Below, piece by piece: positions 20,530-30,815 of a DNA stretch of 64,000 nt. The position numbers and the translations under genes were made by a program. The notes under the pieces were generated by a model. The model was not told the DNA's origin, searched no databases, and was given only the letters and a program-made list of their open reading frames with translations. The number at the start of each line of letters is the position of its first letter. Position 1 is the first letter of the stretch. The DNA lies in contig CM077115.1 of the NCBI GenBank assembly GCA_039619475.1, positions 514,310,815 to 514,374,814 of the forward strand, given 5' to 3'. This DNA is from Icerya purchasi (Eukaryota > Arthropoda > Insecta > Hemiptera > Monophlebidae).

Positions 20530-23243
20530 ATACACCTGCTACCGTTACTCAGTCATCTCTTTCAGTAGTGTTATGGAATGCAAATGGAATACTTGGAAAG
20601 AAAACCGAATTGGAGATTTTTCTTAAACAAGGACGAATTGACGTAGCGTTAATAACGGAAACGCACTTAACTCCAAATAATAGATTCTTTATAGCTGATT
20701 ATATCACTTACAATTGTAGTCATCCGGATGAAACGGCTCACGGCGGAGCAGCTATTCTAATAAGAAAGGAAATAAAACACTTTCTTTCTTACTCCAGCTC
20801 CTCTCCCCAAATTCAAACTATCTCAATCACGTTAAACAGTTCTCGATTTGATTTTTCACTCGCAGCAATGTACTGCCTCCCAGGCTACAAAATAACTGAG
20901 AATGAAGTTGCTCAACATCTAATAAAAATGGGAAGAAATTATATATGCGGAGGCGACTTCAACGCTAAACATACTTACTGGGGATCAAGACTAACAAACC
21001 CCAGAGGTAAAATTTTCAGGAAAATCATTCAAAATTTAGGCCTACATATTATAGCCTCGGATGAACCCACATACTGGCCATCGCACGCAAACAGGTTGCC
21101 AGACATACTTGACTTCTATATTGCTAAAGGTGTAAAAAAATATTATCATTCTTGCAAATCCACGGCGGACTTATCCTCGGATCACGCTCCTGTTAAACTA
21201 ATAATAGATTCTATCCCTATAGAAACCTATTCTAAGCAGCAGCTAACGAATAAAACAACAAATTGGGATCTACTTAATGCTCTCCTTAACAACTGTTTAA
21301 CCAACGTTTCTCTTAGAACAAAACAAGATATTGACAGCCGAGTGGAATATTTAACTGAATCCATACAACTAAGTGCTAAAAACTCCACAAATTTTCCAAA
21401 TAGTTTCAACAAACGTAAAGTGCACAGTCTTCCAGCAGAAATTCGCGAGCTCATAGCTGCAACTAGAAGAGCACGAGCCAAGTGGCAGCGTTTCAGATAC
21501 CCAAGCAATCGTAAAGTATACAATCTTCTAAGAAACAATATGAAAACTAAAATCATGGAATACAAAAATGCATCTTTCCAAATACATCTTAAAAAACTAA
21601 GCACAAAAGACAATACACTTTGGAATGCAACAAAAAGCATCCTGAAAGAACATAACTCAGACTATCCTATGCAAAATGACTCTGGGAAATGGGTTAGAAG
21701 TGAACGCGAGAAAGCATGTTTCTTTGCTGAGCACTTATCCGGAGTTTTCAAGCCGCACGGAGAAATGCAAAACAAAAATTTTGAGGAACAAGTTCAACAA
21801 TACTTAAAAATTCCACTTGAATCCTCTCCGCCAGTTAAAGCATTCTCACTTACAGAAGTAGAGCAAGAAATTCGGCGTTTACCAGCCAACAAAGCTGCAG
21901 GCTGTGATGATATAACCAATGATATACTAAAACACCTAAACAGAAGTGTTCTTATTCAAATCCTTCACCTGTATAATGCTGTAATTCGCACTTCTTACTT
22001 CCCTGAAGCTTGGAAGAGGTCAGTGGTAATTATGGTTCTGAAACCTAACAAACCAGCTAATAAAGTTTCGTCGTATAGACCCATAAGTCTCCTGTGCTCA
22101 ATGGCAAAAATTTTAGAATCACTTATTTTGCGGAGAATGCAGATAACGATACAAGAATCAAAATTAATTCCTACTCATCAATTCGGATTCAGGAAGCGTC
22201 ACTCCACTATCCACCAGTGTCATCGGGTGGTTGATGCGATTTCTTCTTGCTTTCAAACTGGTCGTTACTGTGCAGCTGTTTTCCTTGACGTGAGTCAGGC
22301 CTTCGATAAGGTCTGGCATCAAGGACTACTATTCAAGATTAAAAAATCGTTTCCAGCGAAAATTTTCACTCTCTTAGCTTCATACCTTGAAGCTAGGACT
22401 TTCCGAATACGTCACAAATCCGAATACTCTGATTGGTACCCGATATTAGCCTCTGTACCACAGGGCAGTGTGCTTGGTCCAGTATTGTACTCCATCTTCA
22501 CTGCGGATATTCCAACAACAGCGTATTCATCAGTCTTCACATATGCGGACGACATGCTTCTTATGGCTGCGGATAGGAGACCGGAAATTGCTGCCCAGTT
22601 AATACAACAGCACCTTAAGGTATTAGGAAGATGGTGCACAAAGTGGAAAATAAAAATTAATTCAACAAAATCAGCCAGTATAACTTTCTCTCTACGCAAA
22701 GGAGTGTGTCCACCAGTTCTATATGAACTTGAACCAATTCCACAGTTAAATTTAATTAAATACTTGGGCATAATCTTAGACAGAAAGCTCACTTGGCTAC
22801 CGCATATATTGCATTTACGTAAAAACCTCGATGCATGTACAAGAGCCTTATACTACTTAATTGGAAGAAAATCTAACTTATCTTTGGAAAACAAAGTCCT
22901 AATATATAATACAATTCTGGCCTCAAAGTGGAAATACGGAATCGAACTGTGGGGTACTTCCGCAAAAACTAACTGTAAACGTATTCAACAATTCCAGTCG
23001 AAAACATTGAGGTCAATGTGTAATGCTCCATATTACGTAAGCAATGAACAAATACATCATGACTTGAACGTGAAAACAGTAGCAGAAATTTATCAACAAA
23101 ATTATCAAAACTTTCATCAGGCGTTACAGATGCATGAAAACCCGTTAATTCGAAGAATGTTCACAACAACGCTACCGGACAGACCGCGCAGAAGGCTAGG
23201 AAGGAGGTTGTGCCGCGATATCCTCAGTATATCAGTAACCTGA
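20526..23243 (+). CDS. Jockey-clade LINE ORF2: endonuclease and reverse transcriptase
   Basis: 905 codons without interruption. Residues ~1-235 are the endonuclease: VVLWNANGILGKKTELEIFL, ALITETHL, GGAAILIR, YICGGDFNAKHTYWGS, LPDILDFYI and LSSDHAPVKL, so the catalytic Asn, Glu, Asp and His positions are kept. The reverse transcriptase at ~430-760 has NKAAGCDDITNDILK, SYRPISLLCSMAKILE, HQFGFRKRHST, motif A VFLDVSQAFDKVWHQG, motif B SVPQGSVLGPVLYSIF and motif C TYADDMLLMAAD. The C-terminal domain has WKYGIELWGTSA. There is no RNase H, as in Jockey. Every key catalytic residue I can check is present, so the enzyme could be active in trans. The element itself lacks ORF1 and its promoter. Confidence 0.92.
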   Translation: MNTPATVTQSSLSVVLWNANGILGKKTELEIFLKQGRIDVALITETHLTPNNRFFIADYITYNCSHPDETAHGGAAILIRKEIKHFLSYSSSSPQIQTISITLNSSRFDFSLAAMYCLPGYKITENEVAQHLIKMGRNYICGGDFNAKHTYWGSRLTNPRGKIFRKIIQNLGLHIIASDEPTYWPSHANRLPDILDFYIAKGVKKYYHSCKSTADLSSDHAPVKLIIDSIPIETYSKQQLTNKTTNWDLLNALLNNCLTNVSLRTKQDIDSRVEYLTESIQLSAKNSTNFPNSFNKRKVHSLPAEIRELIAATRRARAKWQRFRYPSNRKVYNLLRNNMKTKIMEYKNASFQIHLKKLSTKDNTLWNATKSILKEHNSDYPMQNDSGKWVRSEREKACFFAEHLSGVFKPHGEMQNKNFEEQVQQYLKIPLESSPPVKAFSLTEVEQEIRRLPANKAAGCDDITNDILKHLNRSVLIQILHLYNAVIRTSYFPEAWKRSVVIMVLKPNKPANKVSSYRPISLLCSMAKILESLILRRMQITIQESKLIPTHQFGFRKRHSTIHQCHRVVDAISSCFQTGRYCAAVFLDVSQAFDKVWHQGLLFKIKKSFPAKIFTLLASYLEARTFRIRHKSEYSDWYPILASVPQGSVLGPVLYSIFTADIPTTAYSSVFTYADDMLLMAADRRPEIAAQLIQQHLKVLGRWCTKWKIKINSTKSASITFSLRKGVCPPVLYELEPIPQLNLIKYLGIILDRKLTWLPHILHLRKNLDACTRALYYLIGRKSNLSLENKVLIYNTILASKWKYGIELWGTSAKTNCKRIQQFQSKTLRSMCNAPYYVSNEQIHHDLNVKTVAEIYQQNYQNFHQALQMHENPLIRRMFTTTLPDRPRRRLGRRLCRDILSISVT

Positions 23244-23393
23244 ACAACTTAGCACACAGCTGACTGCTCAAAGGAGCTACTGCTGAATAACTTATAAATT
23301 CCTGTTAATAGGCTCCCGCACATGTGCTAATTGTTAATACATTACAGGTGCACATTGGAAAAAAAAAAAAAAAAAAAAAAAAGAAAAAAAAAA

Positions 23394-23994
23394 CAATATT
23401 TTAAATTTATTTTCATTAGACTTCAAATATATGATATTTGTTTTACACATAAGTAAATAAAATAATTTCATGTACTTACTGAACAGTAAAAGATATCTGG
23501 AAAATGTCAAATTGGTGTATGGTTTTTTCTTGTATCTAACTGAACTGCTGCCAGTGCGATAACTATAGATTCCATAAAGTAAAATAAAAAATAGAAGAAA
23601 TAAATATGTATACATATCGTTTAATTAATAATGTTGTAAAAGTATAATTTGCTACTCCGTAAATGACGTGAAAAAATCTTTTCTTTCTTTTTTTCTTTTT
23701 CTAAATATCTAGTAGTATCCATTACTGATTTCATAAAAATATTATATTAAAACTGTTTTTAAAAAATAAAAATGTTTGCTGTACAAAAATAATTGTGAAG
23801 GAACTAAATTTCATCGACATATATTAAAAGTTAAAATATAAATTTTAGACATGTATGCTATGAGAAAAAGAAGTGAAAAACTATTATTTCATTTCTGTAC
23901 ATTATTGATTGCCATTGTGTACATAAAAAATTAGTAATGTATTAAAATTGTTACTGTACATATTTTATAAAATTTGGTAATGTTTACTTGAGCA
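23394..23994. repeat. Duplicated segment, interrupted copy, right part
   Basis: Homologous to 18985-19620. It resumes directly after the poly(A) of the Jockey LINE with AATATTTTAAATTTATTTTC. Confidence 0.78.
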
Positions 23995-24367
23995 TATATT
24001 TTAAGCAGATAGTTAGATTTGGACCGAAAAGTTTATTACCGAATATAAATAATATTGCATAAAACTTAAAATATAACAAATAAAATAAACAATGTGTGAT
24101 AGTATTTACCACAATAAACATAAACGATGGATGAATAATCAGACCGCGTGGTTGAAATTTTAAATAGCAACGCAAAAATTACCATTGCTTGGGAAACAAA
24201 ACAATATGCACAGCGTAGATCACAATTACAAATGCCATGCGGTTCAACATTCTCCAGCACTCTACCGATTGAAATCACGAACAATGTCATAAAAAAAGTT
24301 TTTGTTTTTCTAGCAGCTCGACGGCGATGGTCGGTTCCTTTCCAGGAAACTGTCGTTGCACGCTTTT

Positions 24368-24381
24368 GCTAGTTGTAAATT

Positions 24382-24417
<36 letters not shown>

Positions 24418-24535
24418 CCCGGGAACAGGAAATTTCAAGCTTTCGTAAGGGGTGCCCTTATGAAAGCTTGAAATTTCCTGTTCCCGGGGAAACTTTTTTT
24501 TTTTTTTTTTTTTTTTTTGCTAATTTACAACTAGC
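24368..24535. repeat. 168-bp near-perfect palindrome with A/T-tract arms
   Basis: The left arm reads GCTAGTTGTAAATTAGC, a run of about 28 A, then GTTTCCCCGGGAACAGGAAA, TTTCAAGCTTTCGTAAGG. The right arm is its reverse complement, with one substitution (CGTAAG versus CATAAG) and about 25 T. The centre is near 24451 with almost no loop. If transcribed within intron 1 it would fold into an ~80-bp hairpin. It may have arisen by template switching during LINE-type retrotransposition (the A-tract lies inside the arm), or be a fold-back element or an assembly artefact. Confidence 0.9.
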
Positions 24536-24744
24536 ACTATGGGCTATTTAGTAAATTTAATATTTTAGTAAAATGGCTTGCGGGGAAACTTAGTGATAAA
24601 AAAATTATACAACCCATCTTGTATAGAAATGCAATATTGTGTAAAAATTTCAAGTCAGGTTTGTCCACTACTTTTTGAGTTTTGTGGTAACAAACAAACA
24701 CCGTTTGATTTTTAGATATATTTAGATAGATTATCAATTCAAGA

Positions 24745-27345
24745 TTTTGTACGACTATTTCCTCTTATATCCTCCCGTGTAGTTCCCTTAAACAATAAAA
24801 GAAGCTGCTCAAACGACGTCACCTCTCTTATGAGACATAGAGGGAAAGTAATCTTGCTAGGAGATCTAAATGCTAAAAATAAAATTTGGAACTGCTTCAG
24901 TAATAATTATGCTGGCAGTACACTTCATAAACTTTCAACACAAAATAATTTTCGTATTTTAGCTCCCTGCGAGCCTACTTATTTTCCAACGATCTCAGGC
25001 AACAGACATAGTGTAATAGATCTCATAGTGGCCAAGAATGTATTCAAAATACTTCCCCCATTTCCGTTAGTCAGTTATCTTCTGACCACAACCCAATATT
25101 TTGTTCTCTTTTAGTTAACGATGCCATACTTACTAAGCTTACTTACTGCAACTATAAACAAGCCAAATGGGATTTCTTTAGGCAACACGTATCAGAAAAC
25201 CTGGAGTCAAATAGCACAACGCTAAACAATACTTCCGAAATAGATGACCGATTAGCTAAATTTACTAACATAATCAATACCGCTATCGAATTGGCAGTCC
25301 CCAAGCAGAATTGTGCTTACTTTCCGCTATATTCTGTTCCTTCGTACATAACTCGAATAATAAAAATAAAAAATTATATTAGAAGACAATATATTTTACA
25401 TCGTTTCTCTGCACGAAGTCAATCGTTAAAAAAATTCTTAAATTTCTTTACCAAAGCCGTTCGCTTACTTCTTGTTAAAAATAAAAACGAGGTCTTCAAT
25501 GGTAAGCTAACCAACCTTTCCACCAAAGACAAAAGCCTTTGGAAAGCATATAAAAGCTTTAACAGTCAAGCTTCGTCACTCCATCCGCTTCTTGACTCGA
25601 GTACTAACTCGTACGTGTACTCTGACTTTGCAAAAGCGGAATTATTAGCTACTCACTACTTCCAAATTCACTCCCGTAATTCAGTTGAATTACCTAAACA
25701 AAAAAATTCCCAAGTTCACTCTACTCCTCACACCTACCTCAAGTCATGTTCTGTACCGCATGAATTTAACGTTGTCACCCCAGCCGAGATACATCGCATC
25801 CTTAAATCTCTTAGGTTAAAACAATCCACTGGTTACGACAATATCCCTAATGTAGCCTTAAAAAACCTCCCACGGTCAGCCCTAACTGAAATAACTACTT
25901 TAATAAATGCTATGTTTAAATTTGGCTATTATCCGCAACATTGGAAATCTTCCAAAATCATCGCGCTTCCTAAGCCTGGGAAAGATTCTTCGCGCATTGA
26001 TAACATTCGTCCTATCAGCCTTCTTAGCAATTTAAGCAAAGTGACAGAAAAAATTATATTAAAACGCCTCATATATCATTCCATCAGAGCAGTTCGGGTT
26101 CAAGCCTAAACATTCAACGGTACAGCAAATTGCTAGAATTGGGGAATTCATAACCAACAATTTTAACTGTAACAAATACACAGGCATGATATTACTAGAC
26201 GTGGCCAAAGCATTCGACACCACTTGGCATGATGGCATAATCTTTAAAATGATCAAGGCCAATTTGCCGGCCTATCTTATTAAACTAGTTAAAAGCTATT
26301 TAAGCAACAGAACATTCGCTGTTCACATCTCTAATACCTCCTCGTCATTTAAAACATGCTTAGCTGGTGTCCCACAGGGCAGTGTGTTAGGGCCAATTTT
26401 ATTTAACATATTCCTTTATGATTTCCCTATATCGCCCCGTATTAACACGGCGCTCTTTGCCAATGATGCTGCGCTGTATTGCAGCTCATACAGACCGAAT
26501 GCAATAGCCAACAAGCTCCAACATGAGGTTGACCGCGTCCTTCGCTTTTTTAAAAAATGGCGTATCTCTATTAATCCGGCAAAATCTGAGGCAATTCTAT
26601 TTTCTCGTAGGTACCCATTGACCCCTAAGAAACTGCATATACTAGGTACCGATATTCCTTGGTCCGATCAAGCTCGATACCTCGGCGTGATATTAGACAA
26701 AAGGTTAAACTTTAATAAACATCTCGATCATGCAGTCGCCAAAACTAATCGCGCTATCTGCGCTATTTATCCAATGTTCCATCGCAGATCGTTTCTAAAC
26801 ATTCACAACAAATTAATTCTATATAAGGCACTTATTAGACCAATCTTAACCTACGCATCGCCTGTGTGGTCCTCAGTTTCTAACGCCCGCTTTAAACAAT
26901 TACAGCTCATACAAAATAGATGTCTCAGGTGCGTACTAAACGCATCCCGCTACACCACAATTTGAATGACGCATAATGTTCTCCAACTACCATATCTTTG
27001 TAATTATGTACTTTCTTCGGCAAAAAATTTTTTTGAAAATTGCTCGACCCACAGTAATCCACTTATTAACCACATCGGAAATTACGATTCCAGGCAACTC
27101 CAATTTATGTATTCAAAATATAAGCACAGGCGTCTAAAGCATAATCTTCTATAATCTTTTACTAGTATATATTATATAATTTCTTTAAGTGCTGTTCCTC
27201 ACTTGTTGTATCTGAATCCTTATTCCTTAAGCAGACTTTATTCCCAACCACTCATCATATCTGCGAGTAGGTTTTTTTTAAATTTTTTCCCACAATGACA
27301 CTATTGCTAAATTTTTAATTGTAATAACCTATAATCTTTTTTTAT
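24745..27345 (+). pseudogene. Jockey-like LINE ORF2 relic (FANDA active site)
   Basis: 5'-truncated within the endonuclease: VILLGDLNAKNKIWNC near 24845, then VIDLIVAKNVF, then a frameshift near 25075. Reverse transcriptase pieces follow: 25291-26109 (STGYDNIPNVALKNLP, RPISLLSNLSKVTEKI) and, after a frameshift near 26095, 26186-26965 (LLDVAKAFDTTWHDG, AGVPQGSVLGPILFNIF, ALFANDAALYCSS, ARYLGVILDKRL, RPILTYASPVWSSVS). The motif C box, normally F/Y-A-D-D, is F-A-N-D, losing a metal-binding Asp. A stop at 26963 splits off a last 62-codon piece. No poly(A) is visible. It is dead, and distinct from the Jockey at 20196. Confidence 0.85.
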
Positions 27346-27386
27346 ATGTTGCATCGTGCGGTAAGACAATTCATCGATACGCTAGT

Positions 27387-27645
27387 TCAACTTGTACTGC
27401 TAACGTTATGTTGTATCGTAATTTGCATAAATATATTCTTTCTTTCTTTCTTTTTTTCTTTCTTAATTAATCTAATCCCCCGGTGTTTTACTATAATATT
27501 TAAGAAATTCGCTGCCGCAGCATTCCTTAATTCAAGATTAATATTAAAGTCACCACATAATATATATTCCGTTTCCCGGCCCAGGCTTTTGAGAACCACA
27601 TCAATTCCTCTTATGAAGTCGCTGATTCTCTTACTCGGTGACCGA
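27387..27645 (-). pseudogene. LINE endonuclease fragment
   Basis: A short minus-strand frame contains TEYILCGDFNINLELRNAAA, the G-D-F-N catalytic block of non-LTR retrotransposon endonucleases, followed by FLNIIVKHRGI. Nothing else of the element is recognisable. It is bounded on the right by the T-run of the next LINE fragment. Confidence 0.6.
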
Positions 27646-29115
27646 TATATTTTTTTTTTTTTTTATAAAAAAATATGTATTTATTATTTTTTACATACAA
27701 AACTTTCGTCAAGCTAAAACGCTCGTCGACGAATTATCCTATTGAACACTTTACCATCTTAAATTAACTTATACATATACATATAATCGTGTAATATTTA
27801 CTAGTCTTAATCTACATATCTTTTTACTTATCAATAGTTAATAATCTATTTCTATCTTCTATATTCAATGGGTTTTTTTTCCAGTTTTTTTGTTGCGCCT
27901 TGTCATTTTATTTTATGTTTATTGCTTTTTTTTATATTTTCTTCTTTCTGAAGCCATTCCTTTATTTTCCTTTTTCTTTCCCCTATTTTTTCCTTCTCTA
28001 TTATTTCTTTGGGTATTTTATTCAACATCTGAGTTATAATATATTTATCCGTTTGCTCCCGCATCTTTGTTCTTGCTAACGGCAGTTGGAACGAAAGTTT
28101 TTCCCTCAACTCGTATTCTGTGTTTATTCTTTCCTCCAATTCAATTTTCTTTTCTGCTGATATGTACTCCCATATCTTCAGTAATAAGCACATTCCTCTT
28201 ATGCTCATTACGTTTTCTTTTTTAATAATTTCACTTTTAGTTTCTCCCCGTCAGGATTTCCTATTAATTTCATGCATTAAATTTGCAGTTTATTTATTTT
28301 CTCCAGGTATGCTTTTCTCGCCATTCCCCATGCCTGAATTCCATATCTGATCCTCGACTCTACTAGCGCATAATAAACTACTTTTAATGTTTCATTTGTT
28401 TCATATTTCTTTAATGTATATACAGCTGGTAAAACTGCTCTTATTTTCTATGCAATGTATTCCATATGTATGTCCCATCTTAAGTGTTGGTCCATCAGTA
28501 CTCCCAAATATTTATACTGTTCACTATGTCTAACCTTTGACAGTTTTTCATTTCTCATTCGTGTCTTTCCCCCATTGAGTGTACACATTCGTTTGAGTCC
28601 ATTATTATATTTGGACAATACAAATCAGAGCTGTCTCTTTTTTTCCGCTGTACCATTAGTCCTTTTTACATGTATTCTTAGACTTTTATCGTGTGACCAT
28701 TTATTTATTGTTATTAGATTTTTTTGCATCCTTATTTCTGCCTCTTTAACATCTTTATGTGACGTAACTATTGCTATATCATCCGCGTACGAGACTACCT
28801 CATCGTAACTTAATTCCTTATATAGACCATTTGTGTATATAATAAATAGTATTGGCGCTAAGTTGCTACCCTGCGGTACTCCTACATCTATCTCCTCTTT
28901 TTCACTTTGCACATTTAAGATATTTACGAATGTTTTCCTCTGTGTTAAATAACTTTGAAATCATTTTTTCAAACTATTCGTTATTCCAATTTCCTCTAAT
29001 ACGTTTATGATTATTTTATGATCAACCGTTTCAAATGCTCTAATAACATCTATAAACCTTATCAACACCTCCTTTCCCTCTTCAAAGCTATCTCTTATTT
29101 CGGCACGGATAAAAC
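27646..29115 (-). pseudogene. CR1/L2-like LINE reverse transcriptase fragment
   Basis: Minus-strand reverse transcriptase with motif A FIDVIRAFETVDHKI (29040-29080; the usual LDxSKAFDTVDH), the SYLTQRKTFV block, motif B VGVPQGSNLAPILFIIY and motif C VSYADDIAIVTSHKDVKEAE (28625-28912). The C-terminal helices are at 27903-28208 (rich in Lys and Glu). There are several frameshifts. The 'TVDHKI...SYLTxRKxxV' pattern suggests the CR1/L2 group. A T-run at 27649-27664 may be the poly(A) end. Confidence 0.7.
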
Positions 29116-29254
29116 AAAATCTAAATTTGTTATATTACTATATAGAAGTTTAAAAATATACAGTTGTTTATGTTTTTATGTTTTAAGTACTTAATTTAAA
29201 ATACACCAGAACATATTATAATTTTAAATTGCGATATTTATGTAAAATTTTCTT

Positions 29255-29352
29255 TTCGTACACTTTTATTGTACTCCACTGTTCGCGCTACTCTGCAAGA
29301 CTATGGCATTTATAAAAAAATATGTTGATTTGATTTGATTTAATTTCAAATA
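29255..29352 (+). repeat. 3'-end fragment with (TTTGA)n tail
   Basis: It shares the block CGTACACTT, a short variable part, then ATATG/AAACA and (TTTGA)n with the minus strand of 49455-49560. It looks like the 3' tail of a LINE or SINE that ends in a short tandem repeat instead of poly(A). Confidence 0.5.
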
Positions 29353-29482
29353 AATAAACGGGTCTCGTATGGTCCATCAGACATCTTCAATTTAACTGGG
29401 CCTAACGACATCTGTGACAGCAATACACACACGCCCGCACACATTATATACATATTTAAACAAACCGTTAATTTGTGAATAG

Positions 29483-29664
29483 AAATATGCAGTAAATACT
29501 ACATTTTATAAAGAAGGTGGTCCAGTATTTTTAAGGGTCGGTGACGAAGATTATATAGATATTGAATATGAATCTTCATTTCAATGGATGGTATTTGGTC
29601 AACAGTTTAATGCTCTATGTTTTATGTTAGAATGCCGTTTTTATGGAGAAAGTCATCCTACAGA
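29483..29664 (+). CDS. S28 serine carboxypeptidase, exon 2
   Basis: 182 bp between TGAATAG| and |GTATGT. It opens with KYAVNTTFYKEGGPVFLRVG, aligning with the family block RYFVN-x-TFYKxGGPVFLxIGGEG, and ends with ALCFMLECRFYGESHPTE, aligning with the family ALxxxLEHRFYGxSxP. The usual His of E-H-R-F-Y-G is Cys here (E-C-R-F-Y-G), and the G-G-E-G after VFL is reduced to G-D-E-D. NTT is a possible N-glycosylation site. The acceptor is weak in pyrimidines. An alternative AG at 29491-29492 would break phase with exon 1, so 29482 is chosen. It leaves 2 bases of a codon for exon 3. Confidence 0.85.
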
Positions 29665-30331
29665 GTATGTATTTCAATTACTTATTTCTATAATTTAATG
29701 AAGTTTATTTGCAAAGCTAAGTTTAATATTTAATGTTTTTGTCTAATGTAATCTAAATTTGCTTATGTAATTAAATTACAATTATAATTAATAAAGGTAG
29801 TTTACTTATTTTAAGTCAGAAGTCAACAAAATCTTTATTCTTTCTTTATTTAACTTATTCAGTATGGATCTTTTTGGAATGAAGTTCCTTTACGCAGCTT
29901 ATTGGTAGGAGTTAACTGGCAGAAAAGGCTAGATAACGAAATCGCGTTATGCGTCGTCCGACAGGCGACCTTCACTCTCGTTCTCATTCAGTTTGTCTCT
30001 TTCTATTATATACGGGCGTGTGTGTGTGTGTGTGTGTTCACGCGAGTATCGAGATTCGAGCAGCAAGCATTCTACGCGATCAAAACTTATGTAAATTTGA
30101 TTGAATTTGATAACTGACACATATTTTTTGTGCAATGTTAGCACACTTCAACGAGTCTGATGATTTATTTATTATTTATGTTTTAATTAATTCATACAGG
30201 ATTTATTTTTTGTTTTTGTTGTTTTCGTTTTAATGAATAAATAGGGGTTTTATTTTTTGTTTTTTTTTAAATTCATGCGGGATTTATATATTGTGCCATT
30301 TTTTATCAGATACTTTGTTGTTTTTTTTTCG
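29665..30331. other. Intron 2 sequence with a GT microsatellite
   Basis: AT-rich intron without a recognisable gene. A TG-dinucleotide run lies at 30018-30037. Confidence 0.5.
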
Positions 30332-30815
30332 TTTTTTTTTTTTTTAAATATAAAATAATAATATTATTTTATATACAAACTTTTGGGCGCGCCAGCGGCT
30401 TTGACCCAACTACTACAGAAATCGTGGAAAGGGTTATATAGAGAGACGATTAGAAATAGAGCTTAGGAATGATGAAGTACAGGGATTATATCTGGAGAAG
30501 GAAAAGAAAGGACAAAGGAAGAACTGTGAGAAGCAGGAAGACCCAGTGTTAAGATTTTAGAGTACAAAACAAAGCGCTCAGAATCAAGGACAGGGCATTC
30601 AAAGAAGATGTGGTTTGCATCACATGTGGCAGGAGAGATGGAACTATGAAGGGTACAATCGGGAGAGGAGGCCAGGGAAAAATTTAAACGTGAAGAGGGT
30701 AGAAGGGAGTGATTACAACGCAGTCTGATTAAGGAAACGATTGCGGAGCGTTGATAAAAAGAGGAATGAAACCATGGCTGAGAACAGGGAACAGACTGAA
30801 TTTGAAGATACTGAG
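30332..30815 (-). mobile_element. 5'-truncated RNase-H LINE (copy 4, minus strand)
   Basis: A T-run at 30332-30345 and an A/T-rich tail are followed by the GGGCGCGCC...GACCCAAC 3' UTR end shared with copies 2 and 3. Next comes a degraded reading of the conserved C-terminus, corresponding to the CDANHxFFECPxL region near 30590-30620. The minus-strand frame is interrupted repeatedly. Truncated near 30815. Confidence 0.7.

Larger units (their letters stand above)
20196..23393 (+). mobile_element. Jockey-clade LINE, 5'-truncated, with intact ORF2 and poly(A)
   Basis: A 3.2 kb element with the end of ORF1 (20197-20529), a complete ORF2 (20526-23243), a ~115-bp 3' UTR and an A-rich tail (23359-23393). 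The 5' end is truncated inside the last zinc knuckle of ORF1. It interrupts a locally duplicated segment whose unbroken copy (18731-19620) shows the empty site. I see no clear target-site duplication by eye. An intact 905-codon ORF2 suggests a recent insertion. Confidence 0.88.

Noticed and set aside
21227..21640. Open frames antisense to the Jockey ORF2 (also 22412-22792)
   Set aside because: Shadows of a strong coding frame on the other strand; no independent motif.
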